Source: Gracilaria domingensis
Taxonomy: Eukaryota; Rhodophyta; Florideophyceae; Gracilariales; Gracilariaceae
Assembly (NCBI GenBank): GCA_022539475.1
Contig: VCMS01000015.1
Span: 1 to 64,000 of the forward strand
Length of the DNA stretch: 64,000 nucleotides
Direction: 5' to 3'
Shown here: positions 31,040 through 42,931 of the stretch, piece by piece
Layout: every line of letters begins with the position of its first letter
Numbering within the stretch: the stretch's first letter is position 1
The notes under the pieces: generated by a model
The model's database searches: none
What the model was told of the DNA's origin: nothing
What the model saw: only the letters and a program-made list of their open reading frames with translations
Program-made: the position numbers and the translations under genes

Positions 31040-31890
31040 TAACCCTTATCGGGCGGACATGGAAGAGGTAAAATTTCTCTCTCTTCGCCTGCGCCTAGCT
31101 TCGTAATTTTTCGTGCACTCCACTTTATTTTCTGTACGCGGATTGATATCGAGTTTTCCTTTAATAAGCACTAATTTTGATTGCATACAATCAATTACTT
31201 CCGAAAATATGGTGTTCAAAAATAAGAGCTCTAAAATGTTCTGAAACTAGTCCATGAAAGAGATTTTTGATTGTTACAAAAAAACAATAAAAATTAAAAA
31301 TGGTTGCATTGCTGGTACAACTGGAGCAACAGCAATGCTGGCGGACTTAGGAACGTTCTATGACTTCGCGAAATAGGCAACTGGAAATTTGGAAACTTTC
31401 CGAATACCACTTTCCTGGTTGCAGGGTGTTTCAGGAGCCCAGGCTGTAACTCAGACATATGTCCCATGAAAGCTGATTCCAACAGCTCATTAACACCTTC
31501 TTCTCCTCCAAAACCCACCCACAGAACTACCGCTAAACAACCCATGCTTTATCCAGAGCCAGTTGCCCACTGAAGACTTGCGCGAGTCCGTACTCCCCTG
31601 TTACAAATAACCAAGCGGCGACGAAACAATGTACCACTCCTCCTGCGTGAGCTTCGAATATGTCTTGACGAATGGAACCAAAGATATACCAGCTCTACAC
31701 TACAAAACGTTTTCTCACGAACACCGTTTTCCGCAACTGCATACATGAGACGTCCATTACGTAAGTACTTCACTAGGATGTACCGCGTTTCTAAGCATCA
31801 ATTTGCGCTTTTGTCAACAGTCCTCCACAAAAATCTTCACAGCAAAGAACGCAATAAAAGCTGTGTTACCGTGCAGTTTGTGTCGATATA
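31040..31890. other. AT-rich intergenic region
   Basis: No recognised gene. It leads into the Harbinger pseudogene. Confidence 0.4.
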
Positions 31891-32817
31891 ATGCTATTGG
31901 TTTATCTGGGAATTTTAGCAGGAGCTAGTTACTCCGATGTGAGTTGGCCGTATGGCATAGGATTGACAACAGTGTATGCTGTGTTTGAAGAAACGCTTTT
32001 GGAATTGGAGCGTTCGCTTCCAGAAATACGGTCTGCTTAGAGCGAAGAAGAATGCAGGAACAGTGCTGACATGTTCTGCACATTGCGCAAGACACCACTA
32101 CATGGTGTAATTGCAACTTTGGACGGGCTAGCGGTTGAAATCGCGAAATCGAGAGCAACTTATGTTCTTGATCCTCATAAATATTACCAGCGGAAAGGCT
32201 TCTTTGCAGTTTGTGTACCAGCAGCGGTGCAGGCTGACTACCGTTTCTGCTTCGTGTCTGCAAGTCACTCCGAATGAACGCATGAGTCCACAGCGTTTCG
32301 CTCCACACTGCTTTACGAATTGATGACGAGCTCCAAACTACCCGAATGGGCCGCAGTGGTCTTAGATGATGCATATTCCAACGAAGCTGCGATTCTTACC
32401 TCGTATCTCGGTATAAGTTTAACTCAAAAGGAGGACGCATTCAATGCTTATCTTTAGCTTTGGCTAACAATTGTAGAGCAAGCGTTCGGCATGCTGATAA
32501 GTCGGTTTGGGATTTTCTGGTCTGCGTTGCGATACCCTGTACGAAAAGTAAGTCAAATCATTCTTGTCGCTTGCAAACTATACAAATGTATTATTGATAA
32601 TGTAGACTCTTTACTGTTTGAAGTGATGCCTCCTCATGATAAATATCACGTTATTGGTACGCCATTTGTACACTCTCAGGATGTGCTCCATATGGAACAA
32701 GAGAATATGCGTTCAAGAAATCGTGGTCGAGAGAACTCCACGCTTCGGGACGGTATAGCTAATAGGTTACAACGTCTTGGGTTTGTTCGTCCAAGACCAT
32801 GTCATGGCACAAACTGA
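31891..32817 (+). pseudogene. PIF/Harbinger transposase, broken by three in-frame stops
   Basis: One continuous frame from ATG 31891 to 32817 reads through as a Harbinger (DDE_4-type) transposase of about 308 codons, interrupted by stops at 32038, 32275 and 32455. Motifs: YSDVSWPYGIGLTTVYAVF (helix-turn-helix side), PLHGVIATLDGLAVEI (first catalytic Asp), ADYRFCFVSA, VVLDDAYSNEAAIL (second Asp), DAFNAYL, then IVEQAFGMLISRFGIFWSAL (catalytic Glu) and LVACKLYKCIIDN. No frameshift, so decay is recent. A typical protein would be somewhat longer at the N-terminus. Gypsy-2 inserted about 30 bases downstream. Confidence 0.85.
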
Positions 32818-32853
32818 TAATCATCTTGTTCACATTCAGCTTTCTCTCGCTTA

Positions 32854-33697
32854 CTGTAGAGCAAAACCACTCCGCGGAAGGAGACAGAAACCTCCCTTGT
32901 GCGCGGTACTCTCAAGGTATTCAACCTTGCTCCCTATAACCGGTGGCGCAGCGGAAAAGCCCTCCGATGAGGTCAACACTAGCCGGGCGTAACTCCGGGC
33001 GACCTCTTTCTGACTTACAGACGGAGGTAAGGGATGAACCCAAAAGAGGCGGTAGTAACCGTATCAACGGGAAACCCAAAGGGATGGGGGAAATACAGGG
33101 GAAATCAGGCCGTATGTACGGAACACAGACCCAAAAAGAGGGAACAAGAGAACAACAACAACAAGAGACCTGTACACACAGGGCGGAGAACAACCGTAAG
33201 AGCGGGAAAACAAACAGAAAACAACAGAAAACAAACAATAAATATAACCGTAGGTAAACGGGAACTCCTCAGAGACGCAAGGTGGATAAGTACTACCGTA
33301 GACCGCACGGAAGCCCTTCAAGAAGGAGTCGCGATCCCGCGCAGGCGAAATACTTAGAGCCGAACACTCGGTTGTCTTTACTTCCCAGAAGGGTGTCCAG
33401 CCGGCCGGCCCTTAAGTAGGAATCACTGCAGTATCTAGTCTAACAAATATCCCGGTACATATCCGTCCATAGCCACACACGTGTACCGTGCCCCGTCGGC
33501 TCAAGAGGCAATCCGCGAAAGCGGTCAAATCCACCACGTGGAAACCTGATTTGTCCACCATCCAGGCCAACAATCTATACTTTGTCCTGCGACCATCAAC
33601 TCAATTCTCAACATTCTGAGGTAAAACTCCGGGAAACCCGGTAAACCTGCAAAAAGCAGCGCAAGCACGACGAGAAATCCGGGCGTTTTGCTCTACA
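32854..33697 (-). repeat. Gypsy-2 3' LTR
   Basis: Starts TGTAGAGCAAAAC and ends GTTTTGCTCTACA on the plus strand: a 13-base perfect terminal inverted repeat, longer than the usual TG...CA. Confidence 0.92.
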
Positions 33698-36600
33698 TCT
33701 CCCTTTTCTCAAAATTCGGGAACGTTCCCGAATCCACTGGTTTCTTCCTCGAAGAGGCGAGAAGCACAATGTCCGAGAATTCGGTCGAAGGGAGCGAAAT
33801 CCAATCCGATATCCCTCCTCGGTTCACCTCGACAACGAGCGACATTCCGTACAAACGGTGATTCAACACGACATCCGACCCAACGACGCTGGTATATCCG
33901 CTCAGTGGTCATCACCACAAGTTCTGGAGTGACAAACACATCCGTAGCAAACCGGTCACTGGTGGAACGGTCCAGTTCCAACACACCTAACGAGTGGGTT
34001 CAGCAATTAACCGATACCATCGGATTCCGCAATGCGGGTTGCACGCGACATCCTATTCAGTAGCACTCAGCATTAGTGCACCTCCACTGCAGGAGTTCCC
34101 GCCGAGAAAACGGTACTTCTTCCGGCCTCCATCAGATACTTGAAGACTTCCGGAGTTTCTGGCGCTTCACTATCTTCTCGTGTTGCGAGCCAGACGGACC
34201 GCGACTTCGCGGCGGTTGAGACGAATAAACAAACCGACACTATCGGAAAACTCAGGTAGAGTAGCATACAAGGCCCGTTAATCGCGGTATTCCAAGTTAT
34301 TTAGACCTTGGCCAGAGTTCCAACCACCTGGGATCCCGTGACGAACGGTAGCGAGACGCTCTAGTTCGCATTTGTACCCAACAATAATCACTGAACATCC
34401 AGGAGAACACCAAGGGCTTCGAAGCCTATCGGTACTTCTCCACAATGCGGCGTTCGTACTCAGCACAAGCAGAGTCCCGTCGCACGGCGACCAAATAACC
34501 CATGACTTACATGGAAATCCTCACTTCTCGTGGGTATCCCAAATACAGCAAGACATCCCGGCCAACACCGGACATAGCAACACTCTCCGTCCATTGTCGG
34601 TGACATCCCTCATGACGGTCTCCGCACGACACGAGTCCCTTCTGTACTCCATCGCGGAGAAGTTCCACAGCGTGGCAACCGCGCGTTGCTGACTCGAAAC
34701 AGTCGAGTTCCTACCAGACCACAACAGAGACATACTCATTCTGAGTGGCACCCAGATCCGAGGACCACGGTAGTCCATCCCAGTACAGTGGGTAAATCAT
34801 CCAAACATCCTGGTATTCCGTAATCAACGGTGTGCGTATCTCCCAGAGAACTCTGGAATATCCAGTAGATGTCCTGAACCATCAGGCTTTGCTCCCAGTA
34901 ACCAGGGTCTACTGATAACTTCAGCATGAACCAGAGACTGCTCTCCTCAAAAACAGTGCATCCCCAATGCGGTATTTGACTAATCAGATCCTCTTTCCCA
35001 GAGGCCAATCCCAGCAGGGCTCAACTTCCTTCGCAAGGCTCAGTCCACTGAGCGGTCCTCGCAAAGTCCATTCACTAATGGTGCTCCGCCGTGACAGACA
35101 CGGTAAACGATATCGAACATATCCTAGGTTGGTTCCCGAGAATATCGAATACGTCCAACGAATCGGTCCTTCTTCACTGACGTCCTTTCTCCATGACGCA
35201 TGGAGTGATACTCAAGTTTCAACCCGTACTGACCGTCAGCAACGCATGACGAATTGCGTGATTTACCTCAAGAGAGGACCGACCGCTTTGATTAGTGTTC
35301 CTCCCGTGACGGGGGGGTCTTTCCAGGAGGACTAGCTCGCTCCTATGTGGAGTTAGTGCTCTACGTGAGGGTCTTTTTCACGCGCAGTCGAAACCCAAAA
35401 TATGGCGACTCTTCATAATTCCATGGTTTTTCTCAGTCAGCTTGAGTCCAGTGACAGCCTCCAGTAAATTACCAGAGAAGTTTCCAATGCTCATTAAGGC
35501 TCTCCTGAAGTGAGAGGGTAACAAAAGATTTATCCGCTTCGGCGGTCGGCCTACAAGTCCGCAAAGACAGCGGCTGCTTTGCACGGCCACTGACTGGAGT
35601 CATTCCCGATATATTCGGTTCCAGTACAGAAATTACCGCCTTTTTCAGAGATTTATCGGTCTAGGGACGGAACAACAAGCAGAACACGTTCTCCCGACTA
35701 CAAGGAGGTGCCGCCCAGCATGAACGGACTCTCTGTTGCGGAGTTATAGCATGTTGAACACAAATACCAACGTTGATAGGACGGATAAAATGCGAAGGGC
35801 CAAAACCCTCTAAATATGCACAATGCACATTGCCAGCACGGCTTGCCAAACATGCAATGCATTCCAATATCATTGGTTGTACCACAGTACACGTGAAGAA
35901 GTGCATTTCAATTTCATTGGTCCTTACCACTGCCAAGTGGATGTGTGCACTATGCTCCGTTTGTACGGCAAGCCACGTGTAGTGGTGCCGACATTCGTTA
36001 TTTGTTTCACCCATGGAGGGTTCACATTCGCTTGCACGGGCCAAACGACACGTGTGGCATTGCACATCATTCAATTCGTCTTCCATCCACAAAGGGTTCA
36101 CTTCCGGTTGCACCGGTCAAAATACACGTGTGGTACTGCACAAACAATAATGTGACCACTCCCTAGGAAGGGTAGACAACCGAGGGCAATAGCAAAAACA
36201 CACATGTTGTCCGACTTGGTCGGCCAGCCATGTGCATTAAATGGCTTGTCCCACGCCCCGCGGCAAGCGACCTTGCTGTGCAGCCCTGCAACATTGAGCA
36301 GTGAATAAATCCGAATTTTTCGGCCTAGATGCGCAACGGCGGTGCGCGGGCAACTCCCAAACGGTGCAAAAGCTCTGCGCGGCAAACAGCAAGATCCGCC
36401 CTCTTTCACGGTCATTCAATTCTCGCTCATGCGAGTCAGAATCGTCATAGCAACAAGTAATCCGTCATTCACGGTACGTTCTCACCAGATTTCTCCGCGT
36501 CAAATGCGGCCTATGTCGAGCAAATATGACAGCACCAAGTACCCACAACACAGTCGCACAGCGCGAGCGGTATCAGATAAAACCGGCGAAAACTGCATTG

Positions 36601-37795
36601 CAACGCAACGACCACTCGCTGACGTAAAAATTCGCACCCATTGCGGGCAGCACTCGTGAAACATCTCGAACGGAGCAAACGAACAAGGGACAACAGCACT
36701 GCGGGAAGTACTAGAGGTCTTGATTACATCCGCACTGACGAAGCGGCAGAAGAGCGAACAACTGACATACCATTCTTCTCCCATTGCTATGCTTCCTGCA
36801 AACAGGTGCGACACCCATTGATGGATATTCTGGGAAGGTCCCTCCATCTTTCGGAGATTATTCTACCGTGATGAACTGGCGCGGAAGTGGAGCGTAACAT
36901 GACTTCAGGACCAACATTCTCCCACTGACTGCGGTCTGGGCACACACTCAGTTCTCGAGATGAGGGAGCAAAAACCCAGTAATGATGGGATCATCCGACA
37001 TGAGGTAAGCGGCATTCCTGACAAGAACGCCGTGATCGGAGGACACCAACGACTGACACGAACAGTTTTTCTCACTGCGAGCGTCTTCTACACAGGTTCG
37101 AAACCCACGATTGGGATACTTCACGAAACCTTCTCCGGAACTTCTGGAGGTCACTTTCCCGTCACAGACGGACATGGAATCTGCAACCATCAACGCAGTA
37201 GGTGTTCCGTACCCAAGGTGAGGCACATGAGAACCCTATTGCAACGGAGACAACAGCATCGTATCGATGGCTTCTGCCGACAAGTTCGGTGTGTCTCTCC
37301 CCACCATTCCGCGAGCACGCGAGAACTAACTGACACTGTCGGAAGACACTCTTCAACCAATTCCGCAACGATGCGGCATCAACACGCGCCGAAGCAAGAC
37401 TATGCGAAACCCAAACCTGGGAAACATTACTGTCTTAACGAAACAGTATTCCGTTGACAACGGTGAATCTTCGTCACTTGGAGAATCGAGAACACAATCC
37501 GATCTGATCGGTATCCGAGTAGAATCCGGACGAGCACCACCAGGACTTCACTGGACATTCCGAAACTCGGTCAGAACGTTCGTACCGCGTGATACTGCGG
37601 AAGTCACTGGCACTCCGGAAAGCGAACATCGCGATGGCAATGCGACTGCATTAACCATCTAACATTCCATCTTCTTTACCCAACGAGGGGATTCGGCCAA
37701 CCACCGGTACATAAAGCGGTAGGACTCGAGATGTACGAGAAGACTTCACCGTTCCACACGGGACCTGACTCCTTCCACGGGGACATAGAGAACTG
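33698..37795 (-). other. Gypsy-2 internal region without recognisable genes
   Basis: About 4.1 kb. Only short frames on both strands. It holds many short inverted repeats (CCGC-AAT-GCGG near 34027, CCGCA-ACGA-TGCGG near 37365). At 36008-36150 are two tandem copies of a unit with GGTTCAC..TTGCAC..ACACGTGTGG..TGCACA. The 35.6-36.4 kb part differs in composition and may be a separate insertion. Confidence 0.5.
36008..36150. repeat. Tandem ~84-base repeat inside Gypsy-2
   Basis: Two direct copies sharing AGGGTTCAC, TTGCAC(G/C)GG, ACACGTGTGG and TGCACA. A more diverged third copy may lie near 35890. Confidence 0.5.
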
Positions 37796-38770
37796 CTACA
37801 TGCGGCGTTGCGACACCGGATGCGAAGACACTGGAGTGTCCAAATCGCACAAGCGAGCACTCTCCTCCCCCTCCTCAGGTGTAGCAACGGGGTATGGAGT
37901 TGGATGAAACCGTGTGTAAACATACGGATTAACCTTAGCGATAGGGACAGAAGTAGGGATAGAGTTGTCCGACGAAGTCGGGAGTTCTTGTAAACCTAGA
38001 GACTTCTGGTATCCAATCGCGTCTTGCGAATCCATAACCATAACATTGGGAATTTCGTTACAATCTTCCGGTGCAGGAACAGGTACTTCTAAATCCTCTT
38101 CACGTGAGGCAAAGTTCATAGCCCAAGGGTGTGGGTAGACACCGTTCCTTACGGGTACCACGCTGTATGTTCCAGTACAGTCTCCGCGGATATTGCGGTA
38201 GTCCAGACAGAACTGGAGCAAATTACCCGGCTTCGGGACGACAACGATCGGCGTCCAAGAAGAAGCAGAACTAGTAAGAATGGCCAATGACCGTTGGAAC
38301 GGGATGAAACTTAAATGTTGAGCCTTGCGCTGTATCCCATCCGTCAGGGACGACCATAACATGGAAACTTTGTTGAAAAACGAGGTCAAACTCTTAGGAT
38401 CAGAGACTTTGCAAAATTGAAACTCCTGTGGAGGAGAAAACGTTTCCAAACGTGAACCAACTAAATCGTGATGCGGCAACTTCCCAAAGATTCGGGACTT
38501 CAACTCTTCGACTTCCAAGCTATCGGGAAAACAGAGAACATCAGAGACATCCACTTTAGTGGCAAACAAAGCCTTCGGGTGAGGAAAGGTCTGACCAATG
38601 ACTTGGTTCTTCTGCAAGTACAGTGGTGATTGCGAGAAGTTCGCGACCAATACTTGGAAAGGGCTATCCTCTTCACAGAGTGCAACACCATTCGCCATGG
38701 CAGCGTTCAGATTTCCGTACATGGACGGCAGGTGTTCTAAACACAATACTCCGCTCTGTGCGGTAGACAC
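37796..38770 (-). CDS. Gypsy-2 pol fragment (RT beginning) with unrelated tail
   Basis: 324 codons. The first half parallels the linker and RT start of Gypsy-1 pol: ANGVALCEEDSPFQVLVANF against the corresponding Gypsy-1 stretch, SQSPLYLQKNQVIGQTFPHP, then IVVVPKPGNLLQFCLDYRN. No later RT motifs follow. A fossil. Confidence 0.6.
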   Translation of the reverse strand: MSTAQSGVLCLEHLPSMYGNLNAAMANGVALCEEDSPFQVLVANFSQSPLYLQKNQVIGQTFPHPKALFATKVDVSDVLCFPDSLEVEELKSRIFGKLPHHDLVGSRLETFSPPQEFQFCKVSDPKSLTSFFNKVSMLWSSLTDGIQRKAQHLSFIPFQRSLAILTSSASSWTPIVVVPKPGNLLQFCLDYRNIRGDCTGTYSVVPVRNGVYPHPWAMNFASREEDLEVPVPAPEDCNEIPNVMVMDSQDAIGYQKSLGLQELPTSSDNSIPTSVPIAKVNPYVYTRFHPTPYPVATPEEGEESARLCDLDTPVSSHPVSQRRM

Positions 38771-38800
38771 AGTAACCCAAGACTGGGACTCCGAGGGAAT

Positions 38801-39496
38801 CTAGGCAAAGACTATAACGCGTATTCGTGAGGATTTCCGACCTCTTTGGACGTACTGCTGTGCAGGAGGCAATGGTGCCGGATTGTTTCGCGCCCGTTCC
38901 CACGGTTTTCCAGCAAATGAAACGGAGCTTCCGTCGACCAACTCCACCCGAGAAAGCCTCGGTTTGATTGCCTCAACGAAGAGGTCGCAAAAGTCACAAC
39001 CGAGAAAGATCGGGGCAGCAAGCTTCTTGCACACAACGAAGTCGACCGTAACCACGGATAATCCAAGTCGAACAAGAATTGGAACAGTACCCACAGTTTC
39101 TATCGGGGAATTGTTTGCATCACAAATATTCTCCAGGGGACCATATCGGATGTTTGAACTACACTCTTGAGGGAGAAGCGAATCCAGAATACAGTTCGGA
39201 CCTGCTCCTGTATCAAGAATGGTCACATGACGAACCATCAGATGATGGGAAAAGCCAAGATCAGCGTAGACCTTGAAACTCCGCTTCGACAGCATGAGTG
39301 CGCGACTCGGATACTTGGGGTTGATCTTCCGTACCCACGGTCTAACAAGCTGTCCCACTTCTGGGTGCGAATCCGATAAGGATAAAGAAACCTTCCTCGA
39401 GAGGATGGTTACAGGGGAGCGGGACTGGGACGTCCCAGGTGTCAATAACCCCTGTTCAAAGGGCACCTCTCCCGAATGGGAGGCTCCCAAGCTCAC
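38801..39496 (-). CDS. Gypsy-2 protease region
   Basis: 231 codons with the aspartic protease site TILDTGAGPNCILDS, followed by ICDANNSPIETVG and FLGCDFCDLFVEAI, all closely matching Gypsy-1 pol near 2890-3140. Fossil retroelement gene. Confidence 0.75.
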   Translation of the reverse strand: MSLGASHSGEVPFEQGLLTPGTSQSRSPVTILSRKVSLSLSDSHPEVGQLVRPWVRKINPKYPSRALMLSKRSFKVYADLGFSHHLMVRHVTILDTGAGPNCILDSLLPQECSSNIRYGPLENICDANNSPIETVGTVPILVRLGLSVVTVDFVVCKKLAAPIFLGCDFCDLFVEAIKPRLSRVELVDGSSVSFAGKPWERARNNPAPLPPAQQYVQRGRKSSRIRVIVFA

Positions 39497-40704
39497 TTTT
39501 TCTGAGCCAGATCCGTTCGCGACGGACGAAACTTCTCCTGAAAACCAGGTGGTTCCACAGAAGTGGTGATGTTCTCGACGATCTGAGGAACAGGAACCGG
39601 ACGAGTGTCGGCAAACCTCGCAGAGTCGGGGAAACCTGTATATGAACAGACATTCTTCGCAAGAAGGTAAGAACCCATCGGAACGGTTTTCTGCTCTTCA
39701 GCAGTCAACATCTCGTACTGACGAACGACGATGTCAAGATCCCTGATAGGGTGAACGCACACCGAAGCATGGTGACCTTCTCCGTAACAGTGGTGACAGA
39801 TAACCGCACAATCACTACGGGCAACACCGGTACGAAGCGGAAACACCGAATCCCACTGAGTAGGGGCATCAAACGAAGACGTTTCCCATCTGGGTTTATC
39901 CGTAACATACGGGAAATCTCCCGGACTACCAAGCGGTGTGGAAATCTCCTTCGAAAAGGTAACCGACTTCTTCGGAACTGACTCTCCATCGAGAGAATCA
40001 CTCGATGAGAGACCCTTATCAATTCGTTCAAGCTCTCGCTGCCAAGCACCTATCGATGACGAGGACCACTCCGACGAATCGGTATCCGACTCTGACATCT
40101 CAGAGACATCTGTAGCAGACGACTCCGTGTCGGGAAGACCAGAATCAGAACTGGACGAAACAAACCGAACAACTTCGGACTTCATTCGCTTCCTGCGATT
40201 CTTCGAACGTGAACGACGTCGACGTTTTCCACGATTGGGCTTGTAATCCGATGACTCGGTATCATGATTCGCCATCAAAATGGCATGTTCCAACGAGTCC
40301 AAACGTTGGTCGATACGATTTAACCTTGAATCACACCTGGTCAGAGGACCATCGATAGTTTTCATCATCAACTCTATATCACCTCGCAACGCGAGTACAT
40401 CACCGCGAACATCCCTAGCCAGGGTCTCATCAACCTTAGAGACAAGGGTGTTCAAAAACTCTAGAATTGAGGACTGCACGAGCTGCAACGTGCAGACGCG
40501 AGCCCCCAACTCAGAGTAAAGGGAATGGGACCCACCAGAAGGGCGAGTATTCTCCATCGGCGTGGAGTCAACAAACCCAACATCTGGGGATACCGAAAGG
40601 GAAGGTCGGGAATTCCTGAGGCCAGGGCCAAATCCATCATGAATGGGAACATTCTGAACAGACCGCAGTTGCGGAGGCGCGACGGAAGCGCCAACAACAG
40701 ACAT
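39493..40704 (-). CDS. gag: Gypsy-2 gag
   Basis: 403 codons: a leader, a coiled-coil stretch (LNRIDQRLDSLEHAILM), a very basic patch (RGKRRRRSRSKNRRKRM), a Ser/Asp-rich linker and one zinc knuckle (CHHCYGEGHHASVC). Same order as Gypsy-1 gag but shorter, apparently lacking much of the central helical domain. It overlaps the protease frame by a few bases. Fossil. Confidence 0.72.
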   Translation of the reverse strand: MSVVGASVAPPQLRSVQNVPIHDGFGPGLRNSRPSLSVSPDVGFVDSTPMENTRPSGGSHSLYSELGARVCTLQLVQSSILEFLNTLVSKVDETLARDVRGDVLALRGDIELMMKTIDGPLTRCDSRLNRIDQRLDSLEHAILMANHDTESSDYKPNRGKRRRRSRSKNRRKRMKSEVVRFVSSSSDSGLPDTESSATDVSEMSESDTDSSEWSSSSIGAWQRELERIDKGLSSSDSLDGESVPKKSVTFSKEISTPLGSPGDFPYVTDKPRWETSSFDAPTQWDSVFPLRTGVARSDCAVICHHCYGEGHHASVCVHPIRDLDIVVRQYEMLTAEEQKTVPMGSYLLAKNVCSYTGFPDSARFADTRPVPVPQIVENITTSVEPPGFQEKFRPSRTDLAQKK

Positions 40705-40843
40705 AGGTAGGGAACGATTCCGAGTTCATTCGGTGCCAATCGAGACATTAGACCGACACGTCAAAAACGACAAACTCGACTTCGAGACTTCCGGAACACC
40801 AAACCAGGTAAACTCAACCAAAGAGACAACCGTTAAAACGGAT

Positions 40844-40874
40844 CAACCGACAACTTCTAGGTCGGGAGACCACT
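40844..40874 (-). promoter_or_regulatory. Gypsy-2 primer-binding site
   Basis: On the minus strand the LTR is followed by AG then TGGTCTCCCGACCTAG, as in Gypsy-1. Same tRNA primer in both elements. Confidence 0.7.
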
Positions 40875-41717
40875 TGTAGAGCAAAACCACTCCGCGGAAG
40901 GAGACAGAAACCACCCTCGTGTGCGGTACTCTCAAGGTGTTCACCCTTGCTCCCTATGAAGGGCGGCGCAGCGGAAGAGCCCTCCGATGAGGTCGACACT
41001 AGCCGGGCGTAACTCCGGGCGACCTCTTTCTGACTTACAGACGGAGGTAAGGGATGAACCCAAAAGAGGCGGTAGTAACCGTATCAACGGGAAACCCAAA
41101 GGGATGGGGGAAATACAGGGGAAACCAGGCCGTATGTACGGAACACAGACCCAAAAAGAGGGAACAAGAGAACAACAACAACAAGAGACCTGTACACACA
41201 GGGCGGAGAACAACCGTAAGAGCGGGAAAACAAACAGAAAACAACAGAAAACAAACAATAAATATAACCGTAGGTAAACGGGAACTCCTCAGAGACGCAA
41301 GGTGGATAAGTACCACCGTAGACCGCACGGAAGCCCTCCAAGAAGGAGTCGCGATCCCGCGCAGGCGAAATACTTAGAGCCGAACACTCGGTTGTCTTTA
41401 CTTCCCAGAAGGGTGTCCAGCCGGCCGGCCCTTAAGTAGGGATCACTACAGTATCTAGTCTAACAAATATCCCGGTACATATCCGTCCATAGCCACACAC
41501 GTGTACCGTGCCCCGTCGGCTCAAGAGGCAATCCGCGAAAGCGGTCAAATCCACCACGTGGAAACCTGATGTGTCCACCATCCAGGCCAACAATCTATAC
41601 TTTGTCCTGCGACCGTCAACTCAATCCTCAACATTCTGAGGTAAAACTCCGGGAAACCCGGTAAACCTGCAAAAAGCAGCGCGAGCACGACCAGAAATCC
41701 GGGCGTTTTGCTCTACA
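40875..41717 (-). repeat. Gypsy-2 5' LTR
   Basis: 843 bases with the same 13-base terminal inverted repeats as the 3' LTR; followed on the plus strand by the target duplication CTTAC. Confidence 0.92.
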
Positions 41718-41722
41718 CTTAC

Positions 41723-42190
41723 GTAAGTACAAACGTACCGATATCGCTCCAAAACCCCTGCATTATGTGCTCCCTCCAGCCGAGCTCCAAGCCACACAAG
41801 CAGCGGTGCCAGCAACTGTGCTGATCTCCCCCAACGCGCCTTCAAAGCAGCCTACTCGTCGTGCCTTTAAGCTGCGTGCCCCACGCCGATGAGCTTTCTT
41901 TCTCACGCTACGCTGCGCACAATGGTTGCCATTTGCACCGCCTTCACCCCTGCCCTTTACTTCTGCGTCGCGTCTCACCTGCCCGCGTACTGTTCTGGGT
42001 CCGTGTTATGTGCGCTCTTGCGCTGTTGCGCCTACTCCTTCTTCACAGGCTAATGGTGTCGCGCAGGGCACCGCCGCTGCGGCCGAACGGCTTACCGTGC
42101 TTGATGGTGCTCTTCCCACTCCAATTGACTCTTCGCTAGAGGCTGTATAGGTTGACGTTCAGCCCGACCCCCGAAACCCGCACATATGAG
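41723..42190. other. Intergenic, no supported gene
   Basis: Short overlapping frames on both strands. Codon-like CT-rich sequence but no recognisable protein. Confidence 0.35.
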
Positions 42191-42420
42191 ATCTTTAGGA
42201 ACGCACATACAGGGAGGCTAGATGGTTCAAGAACCAAAGGTGCTTGTTCATTGTTGATGATGTATGGAATACGAAGGGAATAACGCCCTACCTTTCTCAA
42301 TACTGAGAACAATGCTGCACGATGGAAGCCTGCTGGTATACGCCACTAGAGATGATCGCTTCATGGAAGAAGCAGAACGAAACATTTCAACAAAGCAGAT
42401 ATAGCGCACGAGAGGCCTCC
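42190..42420 (+). pseudogene. NB-ARC (NLR-type ATPase) fragment
   Basis: Two neighbouring frames carry core NB-ARC motifs. 42206-42303 reads EARWFKNQRCLFIVDDVWN, the kinase-2 (Walker B) motif with its DDVW. About 10 bases later, in another frame, 42305-42380 reads MLHDGSLLVYATRDDRFMEEAE, the RNBS-B/sensor region (normally ..TTRD..). Stops lie in both frames and neither the P-loop nor the GLPLA motif is seen, so this is a frameshifted remnant of a gene of the NB-ARC ATPase class used in innate sensing. Downstream sequence to 42720 may hold more decayed parts. Confidence 0.6.
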
Positions 42421-42931
42421 TTAACGCTCACCGACACGGACGCGACGACGACTGGGCGGAAGATTGAACACTCACGAACTGAGTGAGGGTTCAGAGGCTG
42501 TGTCCACCATGAGCATTTTCTGGCAACGGATGCGAGATAGTCGACCGTCGTATCAACGAGAGACGCCGCTGTGCGTATTTGCTGACGTAATTCTCCACGA
42601 GGGACTTGAAGGCTTGGCGGTCCTCAAGAATGTACTACTTGCAATGTGCGTGTATGTAATACAACAAATCCGGACGTTCGTAAAGCAGCTTGGTACGGGG
42701 TTGGGAGCTCCCGGTAGGACCTTGTAGCGCATCGGAAAACGGTCTAAGTGTGAACACGCTTCTGCTCGACTGCTGCGAAGAACAAGCTGTTGATGAGCTA
42801 AAGGTAGTACGGGACGCTTTTCAGATAAACACCAGCAACACGTAAGGATGCTCCAAACACAGTTTCTTTAACGTGGCTACCAATGCAGACATAAAAGCCA
42901 ATTCATAACCAACAATGGGTTTATGCATAAT

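Larger units (their letters stand above)
32854..41717 (-). mobile_element. Gypsy-2: decayed, apparently non-autonomous Ty3/gypsy element
   Basis: Seen: two LTRs of 844 and 843 bases, flanked by the 5-base duplication CTTAC (32849-32853 and 41718-41722). On the minus strand: the primer site TGGTCTCCCGACC next to the right LTR, gag, protease and the beginning of reverse transcriptase; the purine tract GAGAAAAGGGAGA adjoins the left LTR. Most of RT, RNase H and integrase is not recognisable, and 33.7-37.8 kb has no convincing frame. The LTRs differ at roughly twenty places by eye (about 97-98% similar), so this is older than Copia-1. It is broken, with large parts missing; it could only have moved with help from a relative such as Gypsy-1. 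Confidence 0.9.

Noticed and set aside
32943-33357. Repeated 85-107-codon ORFs in both Gypsy-2 LTRs
   Set aside because: Present in both LTRs and on both strands; no codon signal.
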